From JAJPHW01 sp963799065 (lineage in GTDB: Bacteria > Acidobacteriota > Terriglobia > Terriglobales > Acidobacteriaceae): a stretch of DNA of 64,000 nucleotides. Shown piece by piece: positions 18,222 to 26,356 of the stretch. Location of the stretch: assembly GCA_963799065.1 (NCBI GenBank), contig CAWCVJ010000001.1:2604001-2668000 (forward strand), given 5' to 3'. The stretch's first letter is position 1. Each line of letters starts with the position of its first letter. A program made the translations under genes and the position numbers. The notes beneath the pieces are model-generated. The model was given only the letters and a program-made list of their open reading frames with translations, was not told the DNA's origin and made no database searches.

Positions 18222-19843
18222 AGCGTCGTCTCCTGGCCAGAACGTACGATCTCGTATGGGCGCATCATCTCGTTGTCGCCGTGTTCGAGAATGTGACAGT
18301 GCCAAACATAGCGTCCGGCGTATCCGTCGAAACGAACGATGATGCGCGTCACCATGCCAGCCTCGGCGCGGACGGTGTCTTTCCAGCCCATTTCGTTGGG
18401 ATCGGGCGGTACGGGCGGGCCAGTATAGATCATCTCGCGTTTGCGCAGATAGTTCATGACGTAAAAATTTCGTCGGTCGAGAATCTGAAAGCGCACGAGG
18501 TGAAGATGTATAGGGTGGGAATCGTCGGTTCCGTTGATCAAGCTCCAAATTTCGGTGGAACCCAATGCCGGATTTTCCGACACCGGATCCATCCAGCGTT
18601 TCCGGTCGAGCAGCATGATCATCGGGTTGTCGGCACCGTCGTCGGTTTCTTCGAGAAGCAGGTCGCGGGTTCGGGAAGCATCGCTCTCCGGCGTCCTGGA
18701 TACAGAGCGCAAAGTTGTGGGCACGCTCGCCACTGACAGCGAGCTTTTACCGGACACGCGGAATTGCATTACCGCCAAAGCGTCGCTGCGGAGCACAATC
18801 TGTTCGCCGCCATTCCTTGAAAAATCGATAATAAGGTCTGCCCGCTCTCCGGGCGCGATCGTCAGAAGTTTCATCGAGACTGGAGCGGGGAGCAGCCCCT
18901 GGTCCGAACCGATCTGCTGAAAATCCATGCCATTGGCGAAGGTAAGGTGGAAAAATCGCCCATTGGCGGCATTGACCAAGCGAAATCGGTACAGACGAGG
19001 CTCCGCTTCGAAGTAAGGAAAGGCTTTTCCGTTAACCAGCACGACATCTCCAAACACTTCAGGCACCCAGGGTGCCTTGGGATCGTGCGAGACGGGATAA
19101 AGCAGCTGTCCCTCTCGATCCAATTGGCGATCGCAAATGATCAGAGGGACTTCGTATTTACCGGAGGGCAGACCCAATCCCTCTTCAAACGCGTCGCGAA
19201 TCAAAAATAGCCCGAACAAACCAGCATAGGAGTTCAGTCGATTAATCCCCATCGCGTGGTCGTGATACCAGAGCGTAGCCGCCTCTTGCTGATTGGGATA
19301 GAAACAAAGACTCGACTGCCCGGGAACAAACCACTTCTCCGGATACCCGTCGCTTTCTGGAGGCACTCGGCCGCCATGCAAATGCACAACTGTGCGGACC
19401 TCAGGCTTGTCGGCCTCGGCACCCTCCAAGTGGTGGTCGATAGGCAGGAAATGGCTCGCCGGAAGCTCGTTCACCCACTCCACCTGAAGCCCCTGCCCAC
19501 TGCGGGATTCGATGGTTGGCCCCGGCAGCGTCGAATCAAATCCCCAGATGCGCGTGGGTTTCAGATCGCGATGAAGCTTGACTTCCGCTTGCCGCATGCG
19601 CAAGCGATAGTAAGAAATGCTGCCTTTGGGGTCCGCAGTGCTGGGACGCAATCCTTCAGGTTTTGCCTTCTTCGGGATCGGCAGCGCATCCACAAACTGC
19701 GTCAGAGCATCGCCCGGCAGAGGACGTGAAGCCGGAAGTTTCTGCGCAAAAATACTGCGACAACTTCCCAGAGCCATTGTGAAAGCGCCTGTGCGGTAAA
19801 GGAAATCACGTCGGCTAATTGGGAAATCACGGAGCTTTTTCAT
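18200..19843 (-). CDS. Tat-exported multicopper oxidase (CotA/bilirubin-oxidase-like)
   Basis: The 547-residue protein begins with a twin-arginine signal (SRRDFL). It carries the copper motifs of three-domain multicopper oxidases: HLHGG, WYHDHAMG, HPIHLHLV and the combined type-1/trinuclear motif HCHILEHGDNEMM. It would oxidise phenolic, metal or pigment substrates in the periplasm with reduction of O2 to water. The fold class is clear, but the substrate is not. The stop codon lies inside the oppositely oriented tRNA gene, so the last residues (GGPTRT) are read from the antisense of the tRNA 3' end. Confidence 0.92.
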   Translation of the reverse strand: MKKLRDFPISRRDFLYRTGAFTMALGSCRSIFAQKLPASRPLPGDALTQFVDALPIPKKAKPEGLRPSTADPKGSISYYRLRMRQAEVKLHRDLKPTRIWGFDSTLPGPTIESRSGQGLQVEWVNELPASHFLPIDHHLEGAEADKPEVRTVVHLHGGRVPPESDGYPEKWFVPGQSSLCFYPNQQEAATLWYHDHAMGINRLNSYAGLFGLFLIRDAFEEGLGLPSGKYEVPLIICDRQLDREGQLLYPVSHDPKAPWVPEVFGDVVLVNGKAFPYFEAEPRLYRFRLVNAANGRFFHLTFANGMDFQQIGSDQGLLPAPVSMKLLTIAPGERADLIIDFSRNGGEQIVLRSDALAVMQFRVSGKSSLSVASVPTTLRSVSRTPESDASRTRDLLLEETDDGADNPMIMLLDRKRWMDPVSENPALGSTEIWSLINGTDDSHPIHLHLVRFQILDRRNFYVMNYLRKREMIYTGPPVPPDPNEMGWKDTVRAEAGMVTRIIVRFDGYAGRYVWHCHILEHGDNEMMRPYEIVRSGQETTLGGPTRT

Positions 19844-19899
19844 TTTGTAACGCGTTTCGCAAAGCTAAGGAGATGCAGGAATTGTGCCAGCCATTCCGG

Positions 19900-19943
19900 C
19901 TAAAGCAAACCGGGCACGAGAAAGGAATCATTCTCATGCCCGG
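19900..19943 (-). terminator. Terminator of the phosphoesterase gene
   Basis: A CCGGGCA/TGCCCGG stem, extended by GAGAA/TTCTC, is followed on the minus strand by TTTGCTTT. It lies about 20 bp after the phosphoesterase stop. Confidence 0.75.
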
Positions 19944-19960
19944 CATAAGGTCGAACCGAT

Positions 19961-21589
19961 TTAGAAGCTTGAAGTGCAAACCGAGACGCGTTCGCCCGTA
20001 GTGGGATCCAGGCATAAAACTGGATTGCCGGTTGTTTTGGTGAAGTCGAACATTTGCGTGATCGAGTTGGCAATGGTGTCGAAAGAACCGTTTCCGATTC
20101 GCGTTCCACCCAGCCAATTGTCTTCAATGAAGCGAATGATCGATGTTTGATCGGTCAGCGAGTGATCGACAAAGTTCACCTTGGCCCAAGGAGAGATAAC
20201 GATCAGCGGCAGCCGCGGGCCGTAGCCGCATCGTCCCAAGGCGTGAGGATTGGCGACCGGATTGACACCAGGGAGCGAATTCATTGCGTTCCCGCAAGTC
20301 CCCGGCCCCGTGAGCACGTCCGCCGATCCGGTGGAGGTGTTGAGAATCGGTCCCATTTGATGATCGTACCAGCCATCGGAATCGTCGTAGGCGATCACGA
20401 CTGCGGTGCTGCTCCAGTACGGAGTGCTTTCGAGGAAGTTGATCGTGTTGACGACAAAATTCTGTTCGTCCAGCGGATCCGAATAACCGGCGTGGGCGTC
20501 CTGATAAGCGGGCGCCTTCAGGAAGCTAACCGCGGGAAAATTACCCGCGGTAACAGCGGTGAAAAAGTCGTGAATGTCGTATTGGTGGTTTGCGGCTCCC
20601 GCATTGCCAATTTCCGAAGTGCCACTCGGACGGGTGTGCATCGGATTTGCGGTGGATGCGTAATACCCGAAGAGCGAATGATGGGGAATGTAGTCCGCGG
20701 TAGTTCCGGCGAGACCGGTGGAACTTCTGGAGCAACCCGTCGAATTGTTCGAGTTAACGTAAGTAAGATCGAAGCCGCCCATGAACCCGCCCCAAGTGAC
20801 GTTAGCCGTATTAAGCAGGTCACCGATGTTCTTTCCGCTCATTTGCACCTGATTGCGGGTCGGGCTTGAGCAAGTGTCGCCGATCGGGTCAGCGTCGCCG
20901 ATCACAGTCAGCGAACCATCCGCCCCGCCGTTCACCTCGTAGGTGGTTCCGTTCAAGGTCGCGGCCGTGCCGTTCGTTTGGCCGGAAACCAGATTGAGGA
21001 GGCCGGGAGTCGATGGTCCAAACGTGGTGCCGTAGGAGTTGTCGCTCATTGCAAAAAACTTGGCGTAGTGCCACAGGGCCGTAACCGTGTTTCCGTCGAA
21101 GTAACCCATGGTCTCCGACGCCCCATATCCAGCGTGCGTGGGAAACAGATCCATTAAGCCGGAGTCGAAGGCGGCTTGTTCGTCGGTGTAGGCATGATCC
21201 TGGTCGGAGGTTACCGCACCCGAAGGATCGATGCGGAAGGGATTCGAGGCGACAGCGCCGTTCGCGGGATTCAGATTGGGATTGAACGTCAGTAACGAAC
21301 GGGTCAATCCGTTCACCGCGGCGGGAGTTACTCCGGGATTGTTGAATGCGGGTTCACCGGGCGGGTTGGTGGCCACTGGGTAGGTTCCGAAGTAGTGGTC
21401 GAACGAAATATTCTCGTTGAAGATTACAACCAAATGTTTGATGGGCGTGGCTGTAGCGAGTTCTCGGGTTTGAGTTCCGCCATTGGGTGCGGCGAATACG
21501 GGAGCACTTGATCCCAAGGTCATAACAGCCGCCGTAAACAAGGCCAACGCTTTTTTGGGGGCGAATGCGGATTGCAATTGCTGAATCAT
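19961..21589 (-). CDS. Secreted phospholipase C / acid phosphatase-type phosphoesterase
   Basis: The protein of 542 residues has a signal peptide (cleavage near VFAAP). Its N-terminal phosphoesterase signature (VVIFNENISFDHYFGTYP) is typical of the PF04185 family, which contains non-specific phospholipases C and AcpA-type acid phosphatases. Further conserved parts include DDSDGWYDHQMGP and the RLPLIVISPWAK stretch near the end. It probably hydrolyses phosphate esters outside the cytoplasm. The start at 21589 is supported by GAGGAG six bases upstream; the longer open frame from 21658 has none. Confidence 0.88.
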   Translation of the reverse strand: MIQQLQSAFAPKKALALFTAAVMTLGSSAPVFAAPNGGTQTRELATATPIKHLVVIFNENISFDHYFGTYPVATNPPGEPAFNNPGVTPAAVNGLTRSLLTFNPNLNPANGAVASNPFRIDPSGAVTSDQDHAYTDEQAAFDSGLMDLFPTHAGYGASETMGYFDGNTVTALWHYAKFFAMSDNSYGTTFGPSTPGLLNLVSGQTNGTAATLNGTTYEVNGGADGSLTVIGDADPIGDTCSSPTRNQVQMSGKNIGDLLNTANVTWGGFMGGFDLTYVNSNNSTGCSRSSTGLAGTTADYIPHHSLFGYYASTANPMHTRPSGTSEIGNAGAANHQYDIHDFFTAVTAGNFPAVSFLKAPAYQDAHAGYSDPLDEQNFVVNTINFLESTPYWSSTAVVIAYDDSDGWYDHQMGPILNTSTGSADVLTGPGTCGNAMNSLPGVNPVANPHALGRCGYGPRLPLIVISPWAKVNFVDHSLTDQTSIIRFIEDNWLGGTRIGNGSFDTIANSITQMFDFTKTTGNPVLCLDPTTGERVSVCTSSF

Positions 21590-21830
21590 GTTTTTCTCCT
21601 CTGTCCTACTACCTTTTAGGTGGAAATCGTCCCTCTGGTGATTACGAAATTTACACAAGCAGAAAAATCAACCTGCGCAAATCTCTCGTGAGGAAATTCG
21701 ACTTAGGTTAACCAGAAGGCGGGATTGAATTGTTGCGCCGCGATGAAAAACTTATTAAAAGAAGTTGACGACAGAGTTGCGTGCTGTGCAAAAGCAGATT
21801 CAATTCATCGGGCTCATGACCGCCCTATGT

Positions 21831-21860
21831 AAGAAACCCGCCGCGATCGCTCGCGGCGGG
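21831..21860 (-). terminator. Strong terminator of the HAF-repeat gene
   Basis: A perfect 10-bp stem CCCGCCGCGA/TCGCGGCGGG with a 4-nt loop is followed on the minus strand by TTTCTT. Confidence 0.9.
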
Positions 21861-21884
21861 TGCGAAGATTGTCTTGATGAGCCC

Positions 21885-23564
21885 CTAGAAAGTGGCGTCG
21901 AAACCATCGAAGTCGGTTCCGTTGCTCTGCAGGAAGCGGCCCACCACAACACCGCCATCGTTGATGCCATCGGCGCGAGTCTGGGTTCCGGCGGGATCGT
22001 CGAAGAAATAGAAGGTTCCGGCTTTCAAAAGGCCACCGTGGGCATTGCCGTCAAGATCGATCACGGAGAAGGCGATATCGCCGTTCTTGTCGATCCCATG
22101 GGCGCCGGTCTCGATGAATCCCGGTACCGCAACCATGGTGTAGGTCGAGCCTTTATAGGTCGCAGACTCAAACTCGCCCACGCTGTCGACCCACTGCAAG
22201 GCTACCGTACCCGAATTGTTCACGCCCCAACCCAGGCTCTCCACCGCGCCCGGAACATCGAGCGGGGTGAACTTGGTTCCGTTGAGCAGGAAGCCGTGCT
22301 GGTTGCCGCTCGCGTCCACGAATAAGCCTGCGATCTCACCCGAATCGTTGATCCCGTAGGCCGCCGACTGCGTGGCGCCCGTGATATCGATGTCGGTATA
22401 GGTTCCGCTCTTGTACTCAAAGGCCTGTGGATTGCCGCCTGAGTTGGTGTAAAAGCCGACGACCACGCCGCTTGCATTGATGGCCTCAGGACTCGTCGTT
22501 CCGGCTTGCGCTTTCGGATCGTCGAGATTCTTTTCCGACTTGGTGGTCGCGTCAAGGCCATGCGATATCCCGGTCGAGGTGGTGTAAACACCGACCGCGG
22601 TTCCGGTATCGTTCACGTCGTAAATGCTGGTGCTCTGTGCCTTGGGGACTAGCAGCGTGCTGAACTTAAACGTCACCGGCGAAGCTTCATATCCGTAGAC
22701 CTGAGCATACCCGTTCACAAAAGGAGCGGCATAGTAGAAGCCCAGATAAGTTCCGCTGTTGTTGATGCCCGAAATTGTCGGGAGATCGGAGGTCGCAAAC
22801 TTGCCGCCGATGTCGGTAAACCCGTGGGGAGTGCCGGCGCTGTCGTTGTACCAGCCGGTGATTTCGCCGGAGTCGTTGATGCCGTCGCAAATCGTCAGCG
22901 TTGAATTGGGGTAATCGATCAGCGTGATCGTGCCGCTGGCGGCGCGATAAAATCCATGCTGGTTGCCGGAGGCGTCAATGTATTGGCCCACGGCATTGTT
23001 CGAATTATTCACGGCGTAGGTGAATGTCGCGTTTCCCTTCGCACCGGCGTAGAACAAGCTGACCGTTCCGTTGAGGTCGATGAATCCTTCACCGCCGGCG
23101 ATGCCGACCAGCGTCCCTGCATTGTTGATGCCGAACACCGAAGTGGAGATGACACCTTTATTCACGTCGTATTGGGTGAAGACGCCGTTGGTTAGAGTGT
23201 ATCCGTGAAAAAAATTGTCGGAGCCGATAAAGTCGCCAACGATCGTGCCGGAATCGTTGACGCCGTCGGCTCTGGTGAAATTTACGGAGCCCGGGAAAAC
23301 AATCTTCGTATATTTGCCGCTGGCGAAGGAGAATCCGATTGTCGCCCCGGTGGAATCGTTGTAGAGCCCAACCACGGTACCTTTATTGTTGAGAGCCGCA
23401 GCTTGTGCGAAGGTCGCGCCTGGAGGGCTGATTTGCGCGATCTTGAAACCCTGAGCACGCGCTGACGGAATCACCGTGGCCGCGATGAATGCGAACCACA
23501 AAAAGGCGGCGCATCGGAGACTTGCCGGCCGTTGAACCATCGCTGCCACAGAAACTACTCCCAT
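21885..23564 (-). CDS. Secreted HAF-repeat (extracellular repeat) protein
   Basis: A protein of about 559 residues, signal peptide included (cleavage after SARA). It is composed of some ten to twelve repeats of about 45 residues with the core GINDSGEIAGLF / GVNNSGTV followed by an aromatic strand (GFLLNG). Such repeats fold into beta-propellers of the extracellular HAF family, of unknown function. The start at 23564 follows GGAGG by five bases. It shares secretion and propeller style with the YVTN protein at 13-14.7 kb but not its repeat unit. Confidence 0.82.
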   Translation of the reverse strand: MGVVSVAAMVQRPASLRCAAFLWFAFIAATVIPSARAQGFKIAQISPPGATFAQAAALNNKGTVVGLYNDSTGATIGFSFASGKYTKIVFPGSVNFTRADGVNDSGTIVGDFIGSDNFFHGYTLTNGVFTQYDVNKGVISTSVFGINNAGTLVGIAGGEGFIDLNGTVSLFYAGAKGNATFTYAVNNSNNAVGQYIDASGNQHGFYRAASGTITLIDYPNSTLTICDGINDSGEITGWYNDSAGTPHGFTDIGGKFATSDLPTISGINNSGTYLGFYYAAPFVNGYAQVYGYEASPVTFKFSTLLVPKAQSTSIYDVNDTGTAVGVYTTSTGISHGLDATTKSEKNLDDPKAQAGTTSPEAINASGVVVGFYTNSGGNPQAFEYKSGTYTDIDITGATQSAAYGINDSGEIAGLFVDASGNQHGFLLNGTKFTPLDVPGAVESLGWGVNNSGTVALQWVDSVGEFESATYKGSTYTMVAVPGFIETGAHGIDKNGDIAFSVIDLDGNAHGGLLKAGTFYFFDDPAGTQTRADGINDGGVVVGRFLQSNGTDFDGFDATF

Positions 23565-23805
23565 AAATCCTCCACAGTTTTCTTTTGATTTGGTAAAACT
23601 CGTCAGACACGCCTTTGCCGGGAAATGAAACAACCAGGAAGTCAGTGATTAACGCGGGGAAGGTCGAAAACAGTATATCCCAAGGCGGGACGTATCCATC
23701 ACAGGAAATCGGCGACGCAGCGGGGAAAAAGCCCGTCCGGCAGGACTTTCAAGAGCGGGCGCGGCGGTTCATGAAGCAAATCCGTGGTGGGTTTTGTCAC
23801 GCCGC

Positions 23806-24108
23806 TTAGCGATCGGCGTTCTCGTCCTCTTGCGCGGATGGCCGTTTCTGCGCGGCTTGTTGCGTTTGCAGGGTGGCTTGTTGTGCGGCCTGGCTGATCT
23901 GAACCGATGTTGCGGGCCGCGTTGCCGCCGTTTGCGTGACTGGAGTTTGGGTGGTCGCGGTCTTCGTTGCGCTTCGGGTTGCGGCGTCCTTTGTTACATT
24001 GGCCAATGCCGCCGCGTCTTTGGCCTGTGATTGCAACTCTTGTATCGCGGCTGCGGAACTGGCGCGCTCGACTTGCGCCTTGCTGATGCCGCTGACTGGG
24101 TTGGACAT
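23806..24108 (-). CDS. 100-residue Ala/Thr/Gln-rich protein (paralogue A)
   Basis: This small low-complexity, probably cytoplasmic protein has no signal peptide or membrane helix. The N-terminus MSNPVSGI and an internal SVQISQAAQQA motif recur in the next gene, and both products are exactly 100 residues, so they are paralogues. AGGAGG stands upstream of the ATG. Function unknown. The Ser-Ala-Ala-Gln motif recalls tails of some motility-associated proteins, but that is only a resemblance. Confidence 0.65.
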   Translation of the reverse strand: MSNPVSGISKAQVERASSAAAIQELQSQAKDAAALANVTKDAATRSATKTATTQTPVTQTAATRPATSVQISQAAQQATLQTQQAAQKRPSAQEDENADR

Positions 24109-24214
24109 AAATTTAGTCCTCCTACACTCGGCTATCGGCGTGGCCCGCTGAAAACTTTAGCCTAACTCTGAAATCAAGGTAGTGGCGATGACACTGGAAA
24201 CAATCGAGCTCATC

Positions 24215-24517
24215 CTAGCCGTTTGCCCGGTCTGCCGCTTCTCTGGCCAGCAGACGCTGCGCCTGACGATCGCCGCCCGCCGCTTCCTTTGATGTCTGCA
24301 CCGATGTTTCCGTCAGCTCTGCCACCGCGGCTTGGGCCAATTGCGCCGCCGCGCTGATCTGTACCGTTGCGGCTGGGCTCGTTGCCGGACTGGCCGGTGC
24401 GGGCCCTCTGGTTGTAGCCGCCGGTTGCGCCTTAGCCGCTGGCGTTTTCGCTGCACTGGCCAGACTGGCCGCCTCGAGCTGTGCTCCTGCATTCACATTG
24501 CTCACTGCGTTGGACAT
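24215..24517 (-). CDS. 100-residue Ala-rich protein (paralogue B)
   Basis: The partner of the preceding gene in tandem orientation, 106 bp apart. It shares MSN-VS at the start and TVQISAAAQLAQ in the middle. The C-terminal half differs (ETSVQTSKEAAGG, RLLAREAADRANG) and is predicted helical. AAGGAGG lies before ATG 24517, which is therefore preferred over the longer frame. No known domain. Separate ribosome sites suggest both are expressed. Confidence 0.62.
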   Translation of the reverse strand: MSNAVSNVNAGAQLEAASLASAAKTPAAKAQPAATTRGPAPASPATSPAATVQISAAAQLAQAAVAELTETSVQTSKEAAGGDRQAQRLLAREAADRANG

Positions 24518-24626
24518 TTTGAAGTCCTCCTTACCTTTAGCTATCGGCACGGCGACGGCGAACTATACTGGCAAAAAATTTACTTGCGCCGCTTTCTTAA
24601 CTCTTTATAATTAACTCAGCCACGGC

Positions 24627-24697
24627 GGGGTTCGATGGCGGGAGCGCTCAGCTTACCGTAGACCCCGAACCCCGGGGCTCTTCCCAAGAGTAGCTCC
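24627..24697 (+). promoter_or_regulatory. Structured 5' leader candidate of the DHS-like gene
   Basis: An 8-bp stem GGGGTTCG (24627-24634) / CGAACCCC (24666-24673) encloses about 30 nt. A CTCTT/AAGAG hairpin (24678-24690) follows directly. The region lies 55 bp before the start of the deoxyhypusine-synthase-like gene, so it may be a cis-acting RNA or an attenuator. It matches no riboswitch class that I recognise. Confidence 0.35.
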
Positions 24698-24751
24698 GGC
24701 ACTTCTCGTTTACGAGTTATACGTTTTCGAGTTCAAAACAAGGAGCATGGC

Positions 24752-25828
24752 ATGAATACATCGCAACGCAACCTACTGCACACCACCGTCGAACACTACG
24801 ACATTAAAGCCGTCAACGTTGTCCCCATGATTGAGATGATGGAAAAGACCGCTTTCCAGGCGCGCAACCTGGCTCGCGGGGCCAAAATTCTCGATGAAAT
24901 GGTGGCCGACAAAGAGTGCGGCATCATCCTCACCCTGGCCGGCAGCCTGATTTCTGCCGGACAAAAAGGCATCATCCTCGACCTCATGCGTTCGAACATG
25001 ATTGACGCGATTGTCTCCACGGGAGCCAACATCGTCGACCAGGATTTTTTCGAAGCGCTTGGCTTCCGCCACTATCAGGGCACGCCGTTCAGCTCCGACA
25101 ACGATCTGCGCGAGGCCCACATCGACCGCATCTACGACACGTACATTAACGAGGACGAACTGCGCGTCTGCGATGAAACCATTCGCCAGATTGCCGAGGC
25201 GATCGAGCCTCGCGCCTACTCCAGCCGGGCTTTTATTCATGAAATGGGCAAGCATCTCGACCAGCACTTCCCCAAGGCCGACAGCATTGTGCTCGAAGCG
25301 TATCGTCGCGGCATTCCGATTTTTTGTCCGGCATTTTCCGACTGCTCGGCCGGCTTCGGACTCGTCTTCCACCAGGTCTCGCGGCAGCAGAGCGGCGCGC
25401 CTTATGTGGCGATCGATTCGGTCGCGGACTTCCGCGAACTGACGCAGATCAAAATTGAAGCGGGCGTCACCGGACTGTTGATGCTGGGCGGCGGCGTGCC
25501 GAAAAACTTTGTGCAGGATATCGTCGTCTCCGCCGAATTCCTGGGCTACGACGCCGAAATGCACCGCTACGCCGTGCAGCTCACGGTGGCCGACGAACGC
25601 GACGGAGCGCTCTCCGGGTCGACGCTGAAAGAGGCGAACTCGTGGGGCAAAGTCGATCTTGCCAAAGAACAAATGGTGTTCGGCGAAATCACGGTCACGC
25701 TGCCGCTGATCGCCGGATACGCCTACCACAAAGGCAGCTGGCGCAATCGCAAAGCCCGCCACTTCAGCGAGATATTCAGCAAGCCGTCCACGCTGAAGGC
25801 CGAAGGCTACGCCGAAGTGGTTTCATAG
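24752..25828 (+). CDS. Deoxyhypusine synthase-like protein
   Basis: The 358-residue protein follows the deoxyhypusine synthase fold. It has an N-terminal MIEMMEKTAFQARNLARG helix, NAD-binding elements (TLAGSLISAG, VSTGANIVDQD, LMLGGGVPKNF) and the catalytic lysine context EANSWGK with Lys300 aligned to the active-site Lys of the eukaryotic enzyme. Bacteria lack eIF5A, so bacterial members probably use other acceptors, for example in homospermidine or related polyamine chemistry. The actual acceptor is unknown. AAGGAG precedes the start. Confidence 0.88.
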   Translation: MNTSQRNLLHTTVEHYDIKAVNVVPMIEMMEKTAFQARNLARGAKILDEMVADKECGIILTLAGSLISAGQKGIILDLMRSNMIDAIVSTGANIVDQDFFEALGFRHYQGTPFSSDNDLREAHIDRIYDTYINEDELRVCDETIRQIAEAIEPRAYSSRAFIHEMGKHLDQHFPKADSIVLEAYRRGIPIFCPAFSDCSAGFGLVFHQVSRQQSGAPYVAIDSVADFRELTQIKIEAGVTGLLMLGGGVPKNFVQDIVVSAEFLGYDAEMHRYAVQLTVADERDGALSGSTLKEANSWGKVDLAKEQMVFGEITVTLPLIAGYAYHKGSWRNRKARHFSEIFSKPSTLKAEGYAEVVS

Positions 25829-25852
25829 CCGGGTAAAAGAAAAAGTTCGGGT

Positions 25853-25891
25853 GCCCCATCCTTGTCACGTTTGTGTGAGGGTGGGGCTTTT
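25853..25891 (+). terminator. Hairpin acting as probable terminator of the DHS-like gene
   Basis: The stem GCCCCATCC/GGGTGGGGC (one mismatch) is followed by TTTT. It lies 24 bp after the stop codon. The same GCCCCATCC-type palindrome is also common as a dispersed repeat in related genomes, so it may be a recruited repeat. Confidence 0.55.
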
Positions 25892-25910
25892 GAGTTTGCG
25901 GAGGAAGGTT

Positions 25911-26008
25911 GTGTGGGGCGGACACTCTTGTCCGCCGCCTTTGACTTTGCTCTTCCTCAAACACAAAAGCAGAGTCAACGGCAGCGGACAGGAGTGTCCG
26001 CTCCACAC
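25911..26008. repeat. Imperfect 44-bp inverted repeat (GCGGACACTC-type element)
   Basis: The left arm 25911-25954 and right arm 25965-26008 are complementary at 38 of 44 positions around a 10-bp spacer. Each arm contains an inner palindrome GCGGACA...TGTCCGC. A second, shorter GGCGGACA/TGTCCGCC palindrome occurs at 38743-38783. This is a dispersed MITE- or REP-like element. Confidence 0.7.
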
Positions 26009-26356
26009 GTGCTTTTCACTTGCTTGTCTCACGAATGCGACGGATTTTTCTGGGCGACTCCGTTTTTCGTAACAAAAATATGTCGGGTGAGTTTTCCACT
26101 GCTTTATTGGCTATTCTTTTGGGTTTGATTCTTCCAGCCGCAGCCACTCCTCCTAAAAATTGGATGCGCCATTTGACGCGCCTTTCGCCAGAAGCAAGAA
26201 CGCAAATCCAAGAAACGAACTAACCCTCTGTTCGGATTTCGTAAATTTTCCCGCTGTGGAAATCTTTTTCGCCCCTTTTCGTGTATGGTTCGCGAGCGTC
26301 CTTGTCGGTGTCTATTTTAGGGACGGCTGTTCAAAATCCGTTTTGAGGTCGGTTCG

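Larger units (their letters stand above)
25829..26356. other. Intergenic region carrying palindromic repeats
   Basis: This 528-bp gap holds two repeat structures listed separately (25853-25891 and 25911-26008). The remaining bases contain short open frames without ribosome sites. The promoter of the 876-residue secreted protein should lie in its last 150 bp. GAGG at 26345-26348 is a modest ribosome site for that gene. Confidence 0.5.

Noticed and set aside
25911..26008. Short open frames such as one reading ERTLLSAAVDSAF across the repeats
   Set aside because: They are translations of the palindromic repeat and recur wherever the repeat occurs; there is no ribosome site.
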